The notes: generated from the letters alone by a model not told the origin. A stretch of 64,000 nucleotides of DNA from Bacillus sp. 2205SS5-2 (GCF_037024155.1 NZ_JAYKTS010000005.1:124001-188000), one strand, 5' to 3'. Numbered from the stretch's first letter, positions 43,473 to 52,200 are shown. A program made the numbers and translations.

Positions 43473-43774
43473 TCCTCTCTCCCTCCAATTTTTGAAAATA
43501 CGACAGTTTTTGACTTATACTTGATTAGGTACTATCCATAGTTTATCATGCTCATCTCGTATAAGTAGTTTTGATTGAATCAACAATTGAATGAATGCAA
43601 CCCTTTTTGTCAGTTTTATTCTTGATATGATAACCACAAGTTCATCTAATCCGAGGTTTAGGGTTCTTTGAGAAAGCGGTCTTAATGAATTGGATGAAAT
43701 AGTAAATCCTTACTTCTATAGAAATAACTATCCGAAAAAAACGGATGATCATCCTATTTTTTAATTGAAAATTA
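43473..43774. other. Intergenic stretch without recognised feature
   Basis: About 300 AT-rich bases between the frameshifted gene and the sipV terminator. I see no gene, repeat or operator. Confidence 0.5.
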
Positions 43775-43802
43775 AAAAGAACTCGATTTCCTCGAGTCCT
43801 TC
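43775..43802 (-). terminator. Terminator of the yhjE-sipV transcript
   Basis: On the minus strand AAGGACTCGA pairs with TCGAGTTCTT, followed by TTTAAT; 60 bases beyond the sipV stop. Confidence 0.7.
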
Positions 43803-43862
43803 ACTTAATGCTCTTTTATTATTATATGGTGCTCTGTACTATAAAGTTCAATAGGAATCGAC

Positions 43863-44420
43863 CTACTTTAAACTGAATTCCCACTCGTCGATAGGCCAAT
43901 AACGTAAGCCCACTTCCCCCACGACATTATCCTCATCAACAAAACCAAAATGGCGACTGTCTGTACTCCCCCGTCGATTATCTCCTAGCACAAACAATTT
44001 TCCTTCTGGAACAACAGCTTCGCTCGTTTCATCTTCGAGAGAAAAATCGCCAGTTAATTTGTCATACACATACTGCTTTTTAAATTGTTCCAAATATGGC
44101 TCTTCTTGAGCTTTTCCGTTTACATATAAAACATCGTTCTGATACATAATCGAATCGCCTGGTAAACCAATGACCCGCTTTACGTAGTCTTCCTCATCGT
44201 TCGCATGGAACACCACAATATCAAATCGATCGATATTCCCAACAGAATATCCTATCTTATTTACTATGAGTTTATTACCATCCTTAATAGTCGGCATCAT
44301 AGACTGGCCTTCTACTGTATAATTGTCAAATAAAAACAAGCGAATAATAACAAAGAGGATTAATCCCATTCCAAGCGCTTTTATCCACTCTTTTCCTTCT
44401 CTTTTTAAGTCTTCCTTCAA
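43863..44420 (-). CDS. sipV: Signal peptidase I
   Basis: 185 residues, type Bacillus SipS/SipV. One N-terminal membrane helix (about 12-30), then box B with nucleophile Ser40 (GQSMMPT), box D with general base Lys81 (DYVKRVIGLPGD) and box E GDNRRGSTDSRHFG. It removes signal peptides from secreted proteins on the outer face of the membrane. It lies 20 bases after yhjE, the same pair as B. subtilis yhjE-sipV, which decides the symbol among several sip paralogues. Confidence 0.93.
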   Translation of the reverse strand: MKEDLKREGKEWIKALGMGLILFVIIRLFLFDNYTVEGQSMMPTIKDGNKLIVNKIGYSVGNIDRFDIVVFHANDEEDYVKRVIGLPGDSIMYQNDVLYVNGKAQEEPYLEQFKKQYVYDKLTGDFSLEDETSEAVVPEGKLFVLGDNRRGSTDSRHFGFVDEDNVVGEVGLRYWPIDEWEFSLK

Positions 44421-44440
44421 CGACTGTCCCTCCAGCTAAG

Positions 44441-45058
44441 CTAACTTCTTTGATGTTTTTTTTCCATTTTTTTGTTTAATCTAATTTCAACTCTTTTACC
44501 AACGTACCATAAAATAAAGATCAGCCCAACCGCAATTCCTGTTTTTAAAGGCTGCGTAATTAAAGCCCTTAAATCATATCCGATGTAACTTATGATAAAA
44601 ATCATGACCATTTTCCCCGTTAACACTGCGAGCATATATTGGTATATACTCATGCGAGATAAACCCGCAACAATATTAACAACGGCTGAAGGGGTAAAAG
44701 GAAAGCATAGAAGTAGAAATAATGGACCAAATCCGTGTTCTTCAATCCAGCTCATCAGCCTTTGTACTTTATGATGACGTTGCAAGAAGCGAAGTATTTT
44801 TTTTTGACCAAAACGTCGTACAATAAAAAAAACAATATATGCTCCTAGACTTGCACCTATCCAAGAAAATAAGAATCCCCACCATAATCCAAAGGCACTC
44901 GCATTTGCCATCACAAATATAAACAGTGGCAAGAACGGTAAAAACGCCTCAAGCATCGGCAACAAAATACCAGCAAGGGGTCCAAAGGAACGATAATGTT
45001 GTATTAACTGCATGATATTCTCTAATGTAACCCACTCTTTTATTAATTGAATGTCCAT
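44441..45058 (-). CDS. yhjE: TVP38/TMEM64 (SNARE-associated) membrane protein
   Basis: 205 residues, about five membrane segments, with PMLEAFLPFLPLFIFVMANASAFG, a re-entrant motif LLCFPFTPSAVVNIVAGLSRM near 120-140 and the FIISYIGYDLRAL ending of the DedA-related VTT domain. Relatives act in lipid scrambling or envelope homeostasis. It is first gene of a two-gene unit with sipV and divergent from yhjD; a LexA-type box lies in the shared spacer. Confidence 0.88.
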   Translation of the reverse strand: MDIQLIKEWVTLENIMQLIQHYRSFGPLAGILLPMLEAFLPFLPLFIFVMANASAFGLWWGFLFSWIGASLGAYIVFFIVRRFGQKKILRFLQRHHKVQRLMSWIEEHGFGPLFLLLCFPFTPSAVVNIVAGLSRMSIYQYMLAVLTGKMVMIFIISYIGYDLRALITQPLKTGIAVGLIFILWYVGKRVEIRLNKKMEKKHQRS

Positions 45059-45259
45059 ATAGAAAGTTTCCCCTTACATGTCAACGCTCAAACCAAATAA
45101 TTCCGCTTATAATTCGAAGTATATCATAGCATTTATTATTTCCCTATTAAAACCTCTTTACAATCATATGTATGTATGAATGACGAAAATCATTTCTACC
45201 TTACAATTGAAAACAGATAACTATTGATTATCGAGCCTTAAATCAGTATAATTGATATA

Positions 45260-45273
45260 CGAACATACGTTCT
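45260..45273. promoter_or_regulatory. LexA (SOS) box
   Basis: CGAACATACGTTCT differs from the Bacillus LexA box CGAACN4GTTCG at the last base only. It lies 22 bases before the yhjD start, in the yhjD/yhjE spacer. Confidence 0.65.
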
Positions 45274-45294
45274 TTAGGGAGGGAGTTTTTTCAC

Positions 45295-45687
45295 ATGACT
45301 AGAATTCCTGAAAAGGATCGCAATATTTTTGAACAGGCAATCTATTTACCAATGGTGTTAACTGTATTAAACCAAGATTTAACTCTAATTCAAAACAGTT
45401 CATTTAAATTAAAAAATCCTTATTTGGAATGGATCGAACAGACAATGATGGTTATCCAGAAAGATTTAAGTGCAGTAAAAAAAACAATGCGAAGTAAGGA
45501 AATGAAGGTAGAACGTATGGAATCAGATGAGGCTTTCACGATGTATCTATTTTTGTATAAGGGCTTTGAAGAACATCACAACTATTTTAATCCACGCCTA
45601 AGAAACGGTGTTGAGAGTTTAATGAGATATTATCTATACAGCCGTTTCCAACCAAATAATCCATCAACCTCACACAAAAAAGCGTGA
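45295..45687 (+). CDS. yhjD: YhjD-like protein
   Basis: 130 residues, soluble, predicted mostly helical, with the opening IPEKDRNIFEQAIYLPMVLTVL and the pattern GFEEHHNYFNPRLRNGVESLM near the end. Function unknown. GGGAGGGAG fits the start. It is divergent from yhjE-sipV as in B. subtilis and is convergent with comK, sharing no overlap (stop codons are adjacent). A LexA box just upstream suggests induction by DNA damage. Confidence 0.8.
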   Translation: MTRIPEKDRNIFEQAIYLPMVLTVLNQDLTLIQNSSFKLKNPYLEWIEQTMMVIQKDLSAVKKTMRSKEMKVERMESDEAFTMYLFLYKGFEEHHNYFNPRLRNGVESLMRYYLYSRFQPNNPSTSHKKA

Positions 45688-46266
45688 TTAAACACGCTCC
45701 TTTCCTTTAATGAAATCGATCCAATAGTAGGTTTTCTTCTCTGCAGTTTCTTCATGATGGGAGGGATTGTTGAGGTCCTTTTTCTTCATTTCTTCAATTG
45801 CATACATAAAACGACTGGTTAGCATAAGTGTTCTTGTACGCTGTGAAACAAATGAATTAAGCGAAATCGGCAAATGAAAAGACTGGCCATTTTTGAACAC
45901 AACCTTCGTCACCTTAGGTTCTACTCGTTCATGTCTCTTCACATGTTTTTCACAAATCCAAATGCAGTTAGGATTTGATGGGGAACTCGTTGGAAAAGAA
46001 AAAATAGAGGTATGACTATCAACAATGATTGGTGCTTTATAGACGACACCTGTTAAAAACTTTGTTCCGTTTTTTCTACCATCGTATGATGAGCCAAAGT
46101 ACTCACAGCTTTTCCGAATAATTTCCAACGGTGAACGGGGAGAAAGAAATTCATCATGAAGCTCAAAAACTTTTGTGTATAATTCTTGTCCATATTCAAC
46201 GGGTAGCAGAATCATCGTCTGAGGGTTCATTTCGTATTCTTCTATAAATCGATCATTTTCAATCAT
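45688..46266 (-). CDS. comK: Competence transcription factor ComK
   Basis: 192 residues. Matches ComK through EYEMNPQTMILLPVEYG, the DNA-binding core SCEYFGSSYDGRKNGTKFLTG (about 48-68), APIIVDSHTSIFSFPTSSP, W-I-C, and LPISLNSFVSQRTRTLMLTSRF. ComK activates DNA-uptake and recombination genes at paired AT-rich boxes. The N- and C-termini differ from B. subtilis, where they control degradation by MecA/ClpCP. GGGAGGCG fits the ATG. The AT-rich leader could hold its own autoregulatory boxes, but I see no exact AAAAN5TTTT pair. Confidence 0.9.
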   Translation of the reverse strand: MIENDRFIEEYEMNPQTMILLPVEYGQELYTKVFELHDEFLSPRSPLEIIRKSCEYFGSSYDGRKNGTKFLTGVVYKAPIIVDSHTSIFSFPTSSPSNPNCIWICEKHVKRHERVEPKVTKVVFKNGQSFHLPISLNSFVSQRTRTLMLTSRFMYAIEEMKKKDLNNPSHHEETAEKKTYYWIDFIKGKERV

Positions 46267-46448
46267 TTATTCGCCTCCCTATATAAGTTCAATCTTAACT
46301 ATAACATATTTTACCAGATGAGGTGTTTTTTCTATGATTTTTTATTTAATCATTAAAAATTTTTATATTTTCTGAAAATTTAAAAAAATGATTGATATTT
46401 CTCCAACTGTTCCATATAATAAAAAAAAGACTTCAGAGGTGATTGTAA

Positions 46449-46688
46449 ATGGAAAACAAAAAATCCTATGCTGAGTTGATGAAAGCTTGTGCAATGACCC
46501 GGAAACAGTCCCCTGATTTATCAATGACGGAAATTTACATTGACATGGTACTTCAAGAAATCTTATTTCACCACCAAAGAGAAAAGTTACAGCAGGAAAT
46601 TGATTTAGCCCTTGATCAACGTAATCATCCCAATTTTCTTCACTATTCCACTCAATTTAAAGAGCTGAAACTACAATACGGTATGTGA
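46449..46688 (+). CDS. yhzC: IDEAL-domain protein
   Basis: 79 residues. C-terminal EIDLALDQRNHPNFLHYSTQFKEL is an IDEAL domain (I-D-x-A-L-D-x-x-x-x-x-x-F-x-x-L pattern), found in small Firmicutes adaptor-like proteins including B. subtilis YhzC, which also lies next to comK. Preceded by AGAGGTG. Function unknown; adaptor for another protein is a guess. Confidence 0.75.
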   Translation: MENKKSYAELMKACAMTRKQSPDLSMTEIYIDMVLQEILFHHQREKLQQEIDLALDQRNHPNFLHYSTQFKELKLQYGM

Positions 46689-46693
46689 TCCCT

Positions 46694-46726
46694 TCCCCCT
46701 TGAAAATAGGGGGAGTTTTCTTTTTC
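46694..46726 (+). terminator. Terminator of IDEAL gene
   Basis: TCCCCCT/AGGGGGA stem followed by TTTTCTTTTTC, just after the stop codon. Confidence 0.75.
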
Positions 46727-46836
46727 TAGAATAACACTACACATACTATCGGTAGAAAGCTGATTTCACAAACATTATTTCCTTTCGCAGCAGTATTTAA
46801 AGCATGAAAATAATAGGTGTCGAGGGTTCTCTTCGC

Positions 46837-47022
46837 TTGGCAGTTTTCGCAAAGTTTGCGGCTCTATGAATAGGAGTGAAACCCTTTACTGGTGTGGCTT
46901 CCTTCTCTTTTCTTTACGAGAAATTTTTCATGTTTAAATGAAAAATTGGAAATCCTATGAAAAAATCTAACTGCCTGTTTTTTCTTTGTGTCTGGAGCAA
47001 CAAAATTTACGAAAACAGCCTT
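46837..47022. repeat. AAGGCT miniature element, diverged
   Basis: 186 bp. Ends GGCAGTTTTCGCAAAGTTTG and ACGAAAACAGCCTT. Its interior resembles, in reverse, the long copy at 41744-41929 (CTGCCTGTTTTTTCTTTGTG in both). Confidence 0.65.
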
Positions 47023-47082
47023 AAAAAGATGTAAAGCGTTTGCCTAATTAACGTAAATAATACAATATGAACCATCTTGAGG

Positions 47083-47150
47083 TAATACCTTGTCACAAGG
47101 CTTGGCTTATGACCTCGAATCGGTCCGTCTAGAACTAGCCACAAATCCAT
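47083..47150 (+). repeat. Half copy of the 126-bp repeat
   Basis: CACAAGGCTTGGCTTATGACC and CTAGAACTAGCCACA match the right half of the triplicated repeat; the left half is absent. Confidence 0.65.
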
Positions 47151-47175
47151 ATTAAAATTTAGCCTAGGCATAAAA

Positions 47176-47202
47176 GAAAACTGACCTAATTAGGTCAGTT
47201 TT
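47176..47202. terminator. Terminator overlapping yhfN 3' end
   Basis: Perfect palindrome built on AACTGACCTAATTAGGTCAG, with T-runs both ways, spanning the last codons and stop of the M48 gene. Confidence 0.8.
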
Positions 47203-48454
47203 CTTCATATTTTTCCAACATAATCAGTCGTTCCATCATCGTCGGATGGGTGTAGCGAAACAGCTTAACAAGATAGGGTGGATTTACCTGACTTAATCCT
47301 ACACGGGAGAGTTCTTGAAAAGAAGAAATGGCTGCTTCTTTATCCTCAGTTAACTCAATCGCATAAGTATCAGCCCGAATTTCCATATACCGTGAACTCA
47401 AATTTGTGAGTGGGCTCGCAGCAAAAAGCAAAAAGGAGGACAATATGAAAAATAAGGGCAAGGAGCTTATATGATGAACTTCTTTTACTTTCAACCCTTT
47501 ACCATGTTTTCTTACCAAATACTCCATCCACCTCGCGATTAACCATAGCCCGATAAACGATAGCAACAAATATCCTCCGATACCAAAAAAAATGTGTTTT
47601 TCCACATAGTGAGCCATTTCATGTGCCATGACAAATAAAATTTCTTCTTCAGACAAATTCTCAATCGTAGTATCCCATAAAACAATTCGAGAGTTTGAAC
47701 CAATACCTGACACATAGGCATTTAGGAGAGTTGTTTTTTCTGACATATCCACTTCATATACATGCTCAGCAGGAATGTTCGCTTTATTGCCCAAAGCTAA
47801 AATTTTGGTTTCAAGTTCTTTATCTTTCAATGGATAAAAATCATTATATAGTGGATCAATAATAACAGGTTGAATAAACATTATTAACAAGGTAAACGGA
47901 ATCGATAACACCCATGCACCCAACCACCATTTTTTGGAGAATTTCTTCATTAACGCGTATATGACAACAACAATTACAAACATCAAAAAATAGTTCACCC
48001 AAAAATCAATTACTTCATCTTTCATCCACTGCGAAAAACTTTGAGTAGAGAGATGATACATCTTTGAAAGGGTAAAAGATAAGTATTGCAAGGGATATAC
48101 TAAAACAAAGGCAACTAAAGATAACCAAAATAAATATACAGCTTTTTGCAAAAATAGATTGTTGGTTGTTTTTTCTGCCCAACTAGCCATTCCTCTTGAA
48201 ATACCAAAAATCAACACTAAAAAATACAATAACCATTCATAAGGAGTCGATAAAAAGAAGAGTAAGTTACGAATTTTACTGTATTCTTCACTCAACATCA
48301 GCTCACGACTATTCATGAATGTAGCCGGATCTGCACTACTTCCGAGCATATCTGCTGGAATGGTACTTTGAGCATAAATAAATAAGTACAAATACATAAA
48401 CAAACCAAAAAACAGATAGAGAATCACGGCACGAAATGACCACTTACGAAGCAT
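47195..48454 (-). CDS. yhfN: M48 family (Ste24-like) zinc metalloprotease
   Basis: 419 residues from the ATG at 48454, after AAGGGGGAAG; the longer open frame has no ribosome site. Seven or so membrane helices, zinc motif VMAHEMAHYVEKH (about 280-292) and a third ligand in MEIRADTYAIEL near 365. The layout is that of CAAX-type endopeptidases such as Ste24; B. subtilis YhfN is the match by neighbourhood. In bacteria the substrates are membrane or misfolded proteins, not prenylated peptides; the exact role is unknown. Confidence 0.9.
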   Translation of the reverse strand: MLRKWSFRAVILYLFFGLFMYLYLFIYAQSTIPADMLGSSADPATFMNSRELMLSEEYSKIRNLLFFLSTPYEWLLYFLVLIFGISRGMASWAEKTTNNLFLQKAVYLFWLSLVAFVLVYPLQYLSFTLSKMYHLSTQSFSQWMKDEVIDFWVNYFLMFVIVVVIYALMKKFSKKWWLGAWVLSIPFTLLIMFIQPVIIDPLYNDFYPLKDKELETKILALGNKANIPAEHVYEVDMSEKTTLLNAYVSGIGSNSRIVLWDTTIENLSEEEILFVMAHEMAHYVEKHIFFGIGGYLLLSFIGLWLIARWMEYLVRKHGKGLKVKEVHHISSLPLFFILSSFLLFAASPLTNLSSRYMEIRADTYAIELTEDKEAAISSFQELSRVGLSQVNPPYLVKLFRYTHPTMMERLIMLEKYEEN

Positions 48455-48529
48455 CAGACTTCCCCCTTCTCGTCCTCTTACTATATGTAGTTTCCTACAA
48501 TTCATTTAGAACACTTACCATTTAAAAAA

Positions 48530-48552
48530 AGATTTAGCATTACACTAAATCT
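48530..48552 (-). terminator. Terminator-like hairpin upstream of yhfN
   Basis: On the minus strand AGATTTAG/CTAAATCT with a seven-base loop and seven Ts. It lies about 75 bases before the yhfN start with no gene just upstream, so it is a leader terminator or ends read-through. Confidence 0.55.
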
Positions 48553-48644
48553 CTTCTAATCGCTCTTTTATACGAAAATAGGTATTGATACTGATTTTGG
48601 CGTAAAAAAGCACCCTCCCTAAAATGGCTAATCCATTTTTTGAA

Positions 48645-48811
48645 AAGGCTGTTTTCGCAAAGATTGTGGCTTTTCGAATTAGCCCTCAATTCGTGATGAA
48701 GATTGACTTCGGGCATCTTTTCGCATCATTTTAAACCCGAAATGAAGAATGAAAAGAGTGTTTCCATCCTTTTTTGTATACTACAGCAACAAAGTATCCG
48801 AAAAGAGCCTT
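48645..48811. mobile_element. AAGGCT miniature element with TGAA duplication
   Basis: 167 bp, well preserved, flanked by TGAA (48641-48644 and 48812-48815). Core GACTTCGGGCATCTTTTCGC; the same subtype as the copies at 14949 and 50418. Confidence 0.85.
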
Positions 48812-49088
48812 TGAAAAAGTAGACAGAATTCTTTTTTGTAGCTTTCTTGTTTTTTACCTGCACTTTCATAAAGTGTATAGTGAAAGTGTACACAGTCATA
48901 CCAATACATATTTCCGCTAGATGCACCGCCATGGCATCATTCAAACCCTTGGAAATGGTTGTCAACTTGTGTCTCTTTCAGGTGCTAAGATCGTCTTAGT
49001 ACCGACTTTATCATCGTTGACTGAAAGGATTATGATTAAACCACTACACCTCCATTTTCATCAATTGCGGTGACTGAGAAGGAACATG
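48812..49088. other. Intergenic stretch between two elements
   Basis: About 280 bases. No reading frame with a ribosome site; CTTTCAGGTGCTAAGATCG and CTGAAAGGATTATGATTAAA hint at decayed sequence, but nothing was recognised. Confidence 0.4.
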
Positions 49089-49249
49089 GGGGGTCTGGTA
49101 TTCATTGTTCCTATTTCGTCTAATTTTAGATTGAATCCTTCATTTTGCTGTTGATTTCCATCAAAAACAAACGTAAAAATGCTTTGAAACAGCTACATCA
49201 TAGTTTATAGACTGATACTAAAATAAACAAACTTTGCGAAAACAGCCCA
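49089..49249. repeat. AAGGCT miniature element, diverged
   Basis: Core GATTTCCATCAAAAACAAACG and right end AACTTTGCGAAAACAGCC are clear; the left end is eroded. Confidence 0.6.
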
Positions 49250-49257
49250 TCTTGTAT

Positions 49258-49560
49258 TCATAATGAGTAAAGTGTGAGTACGCCAATCGATCCAAGCACA
49301 ACGAAAATAACATTCCATCCTAAAAAAGCTAGCAAAAAAGCTGACGTAATTCCGATTAGACCAAAAGAAAGGTCTTCTGTATTCAGCGTAATCGCCCCTG
49401 GAAATATAAGTGCGCCTAAAATAGCGTAAGGCACATTTCGTAACACCCTTTCCAAAAAAGGAGGGAGCTTCATCTCTCCTAACAGCAAGAACGGGGCCAT
49501 TCTGGGAAGATACGTCACCACCGCCATGCCTAAAATCACCAATAATATAGGTGTAATCAT
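49258..49560 (-). CDS. azlD: Branched-chain amino acid exporter subunit AzlD
   Basis: 100 residues, four hydrophobic segments, with MAVVTYLPRMAPFLLL and ERVLRNVPYAILGALIFPG, the AzlD signature. It is the small partner of AzlC; the pair exports branched-chain amino acids or analogues such as 4-azaleucine. Its ATG lies immediately after the azlC stop codon. Confidence 0.9.
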   Translation of the reverse strand: MITPILLVILGMAVVTYLPRMAPFLLLGEMKLPPFLERVLRNVPYAILGALIFPGAITLNTEDLSFGLIGITSAFLLAFLGWNVIFVVLGSIGVLTLYSL

Positions 49561-50274
49561 CTATTCTTCCCCCTTTTGCTTCATAAGGTCAACTAATTCT
49601 ACACATACAACTGAGAGAACTGTTGCGAATAAAATTGCCCACCCCGTACTGATATTTGCGAGAACAAAGACTGAATTTAGTACTCCGCCAACACCAGCTA
49701 AAAAAAAGACCTTTACACTTCTTTTCATAGAGGGTACCAATAAACCGACAAACATCGCATAAAGTGCAATCGCCATACTTTCTTGAAGTACTTGAGGCAA
49801 GTATGAACCAACGCCGTACCCTATACCAGAGCAAATAACCCAACTTCCGTAGGAAATCAAAATGACACCAAAACCATAGGCGGAGGACATTTTTCCTTCC
49901 TTTGTGGACATTACCGTAAAAGTTTCATCCGTGATACCAAATGAGAGAAATGCTTTTTGCCAGTGCGGGGCTTTATCAATTTTTTCATTTAAAGAAGCAG
50001 ACATAAGAAGATGGCGAATATTCACCACAAATGTGGCTAATACGATTTCAATCCCGGTAGCTGCCAATGCCATCATATTTAAGCTCATAAACTGCGAGGC
50101 GCCAGCAAAAACAAGGATACTCATCATCATCGTTTCAAAACCACTTAAGCCCGTTGTTTTCGCCAACAATCCAAACGTCATCGCTATGGGAAAGTAGCCG
50201 ATTGCGATGGATGCTCCGCCTTGAATACCTGCTAATAATTGAGAATTCCCCTGTTTTTTAACCACTGTTTCCAT
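49561..50274 (-). CDS. azlC: Branched-chain amino acid exporter subunit AzlC
   Basis: 237 residues with eight or so membrane segments. IAIGYFPIAMTFGLLAKTTGLS, FAGASQFMSLNMMALAATG, NIRHLLMSASL and GITDETFTVMS are the conserved AzlC blocks. Works with AzlD downstream. In B. subtilis the azl operon is controlled by AzlB, an Lrp-type regulator; none is present here. GGGGAG fits the start. Confidence 0.92.
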   Translation of the reverse strand: METVVKKQGNSQLLAGIQGGASIAIGYFPIAMTFGLLAKTTGLSGFETMMMSILVFAGASQFMSLNMMALAATGIEIVLATFVVNIRHLLMSASLNEKIDKAPHWQKAFLSFGITDETFTVMSTKEGKMSSAYGFGVILISYGSWVICSGIGYGVGSYLPQVLQESMAIALYAMFVGLLVPSMKRSVKVFFLAGVGGVLNSVFVLANISTGWAILFATVLSVVCVELVDLMKQKGEE

Positions 50275-50417
50275 CTACTTCTCCCCTTTAAAGCTATTAA
50301 TCTATTTCCACAATTATATAGACAGGTATTCTGAATCTCAACCATTTTTCAGCTGACCTCACTAAAAAAAAACATATCATTTTCTAAATGGATGATTCCA
50401 TTGACGAATAAATTCAA

Positions 50418-50595
50418 AAGGCTGTGTTGGCAAAGGTTGTGGCTTTTCGAATTTGCCCTCCTATCGCCCTCCTATCGTGATGAAGAATGACTTCGAGCAT
50501 CTTTTCGCATCATTTTTAACCCGATATGATGAAAGAAAAGAGTGTTTCCATATTTTTTTGTATGCTACAGCAATAAAGTATGCGAAAAGAGCCAT
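50418..50595. mobile_element. AAGGCT miniature element with TCAA duplication
   Basis: 178 bp, flanked by TCAA (50414-50417 and 50596-50599). The 11-bp excess over the 167-bp sister copies is an internal tandem duplication of CCCTCCTATCG. Confidence 0.85.
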
Positions 50596-50662
50596 TCAAA
50601 AACAATATTGTAGACAAAAAGACCCTAATAAAAAGACCGCCTTAGCGATCTTTCTCTCTGCA

Positions 50663-51442
50663 CTATTTCCCTTTAAATTCCGGTTTTCTTTTTTCTCCAA
50701 ATGCAATCAATGCTTCCACTCGATCTTCAGTTGGAATCGTTATTTCATATGCTTTCCGCTCAATTTGGAGCCCTGTATGTAAATCAGCATTCATACCATT
50801 TTTGATGGCAAATTTGGCTTGTCTTACTGCAATAGGACCGTTTGCCATAATCAAATGTGCAAATGCTTCCACTTCCGTATCAAACATTACGCGACTGACT
50901 ACTCTCGTTAACAGCCCGTACTCCAGCGCTTCTTCTGAAGATAGACGTTTAGCTGTTAAGATTAATTCCATCGCCTTTGATTCTCCGATTAAGCGTGGTA
51001 AACGCTGTGTTCCACCTGCTCCAGGAATGATTGCTAAACTCGTTTCTGTTAGCCCCATTTTAGTATCTTCTACTGCAATTCTAAAATCACAAGCTAATGC
51101 AAGCTCCATCCCCCCACCGAATGCATAGCCATTCATTGCGGCGACAGTTGGCTGTGGAAGTTGTTCCACGGCTGCAAATACTTCTCCTATCTTGAACACA
51201 TTTCGTTTTACTTGCTGCTCAGTTAACGTTTTTCGCTCCTTTAAATCGGCTCCTACGCTAAAAGCCTTATTTCCAGATCCTTTGAATATAACAGCTCTCA
51301 CTTCTGGATTTATTCGCAATGACTCTACAATCTCAGCTAGCTCTCTCAAACTATCATAATTAAATGCATTCATCGCTTCTTCACGATTCAGTGTTACTAA
51401 AGCTAGGTGTCCCTTTTGTTCTAAAAGTACATTTTTCTGCAT
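50663..51442 (-). CDS. Enoyl-CoA hydratase/isomerase family protein
   Basis: 259 residues, crotonase fold. Oxyanion-hole segments AFSVGADLKERKTL (about 62) and GYAFGGGMELALACD (about 105), and acidic catalytic residues in MGLTETSLAIIPGAGGTQRL (about 130). It should hydrate or isomerise enoyl-CoA. B. subtilis YngF or related 3-methylglutaconyl-CoA hydratases are possible matches, so the pathway (fatty acid or leucine degradation) is open. It is on the same strand as lcfB but 760 bases apart, with an interrupted element and a terminator between. Confidence 0.88.
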   Translation of the reverse strand: MQKNVLLEQKGHLALVTLNREEAMNAFNYDSLRELAEIVESLRINPEVRAVIFKGSGNKAFSVGADLKERKTLTEQQVKRNVFKIGEVFAAVEQLPQPTVAAMNGYAFGGGMELALACDFRIAVEDTKMGLTETSLAIIPGAGGTQRLPRLIGESKAMELILTAKRLSSEEALEYGLLTRVVSRVMFDTEVEAFAHLIMANGPIAVRQAKFAIKNGMNADLHTGLQIERKAYEITIPTEDRVEALIAFGEKRKPEFKGK

Positions 51443-51711
51443 TTCTCTTCCTCCTCTTTTCTTCCTATGTAGACTTCTACAAGAACATAGAAATTCCTTT
51501 TTGTTCCTTCCTATTCGATAACTTCTAGATTGGCTGATTCTTTATGAAGAAGCCAATTTTTTCATTAAAATTCACCGCTCATGACCGGTAAATTCGTCTA
51601 TAAATCTTTTAATAGTCTGCTTTCGCATCTACTAAGGTTACTAATAATGGTTAGGATTCTATCGAATGAAATACTGACACAAGAGCTATTCTCATTCCAT
51701 ATTTGTTTCAA

Positions 51712-52095
51712 GAGGCTGTTTTCGCAAAGTTTGTGGCTTTTAGTAGCAGATTATCACCTATGATATAGCTTTTAAGAAAGGCGGAAGTGGCTGCCCAGGG
51801 ACGGCAGGCATCTGGCAGTACACGCAGTGAAGCCTGCTTCACGTAGTGGGCTGACAAATGCCCGAGTCCCTAGCCACTGCAGCTGGATCACGAAAGGCGG
51901 AAGTGGCTCGCTCAGCAGCGGCGGGCAAATGTTATCCAACGGAGGAGGTCCTGATCTTTGGAGTTGGATGTTATTTGTCCCATAGCTGCTAGCCACTGCA
52001 GCTGGATCCGTTTATTTTTGATGGAAATCAAATGTGAAATGGGGAGATAAATCAATAGCCAGATGAAATATCCACAATGTATACAAAAAAGCCTT
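51712..52095. mobile_element. AAGGCT element interrupted by tandem inner repeat
   Basis: Left half GAGGCTGTTTTCGCAAAGTT to ATATAGCTTTTAAG, then two inner units, then CGTTTATTTTTGATGG to GCCTT. Both halves of the outer element survive. Flanks TCAA and ACTG do not match. Confidence 0.7.
51781..52008 (+). repeat. Two tandem inner stem-loop units, different interiors
   Basis: Unit 1 (51781-51896) and unit 2 (51897-52008) share the ends GCGGAAGTGGCT and AGCCACTGCAGCTGGATC, but their interiors are unrelated in letters. Each interior is self-complementary: GGGAC/GTCCC in unit 1; AGCAGC/GCTGCT and GGGCAAATG/TATTTGTCCC in unit 2. Confidence 0.8.
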
Positions 52096-52114
52096 ACTGT
52101 CTTATTCTGTAAGA

Positions 52115-52140
52115 AAAGAGCTGACCTAGGTCAGCTCTTT
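52115..52140. terminator. Terminator of lcfB
   Basis: 26-bp perfect palindrome with centre GACCTAGGTC and flanking AAAGAG/CTCTTT, 60 bases beyond the lcfB stop. Confidence 0.8.
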
Positions 52141-52200
52141 GTCGAAAAGTAAGAAAACATAAATTTTAAATTTTTTTCTGTCTAGCCCCATGCAATTATC

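Noticed and set aside
46280-46448. ComK autoregulatory boxes upstream of comK
   Set aside because: The spacer is very AT-rich, but no exact AAAAN5TTTT pair with proper spacing was found.
48726-48965. 79-codon open frame on the minus strand
   Set aside because: It overlaps a miniature element and has no ribosome site or family pattern.
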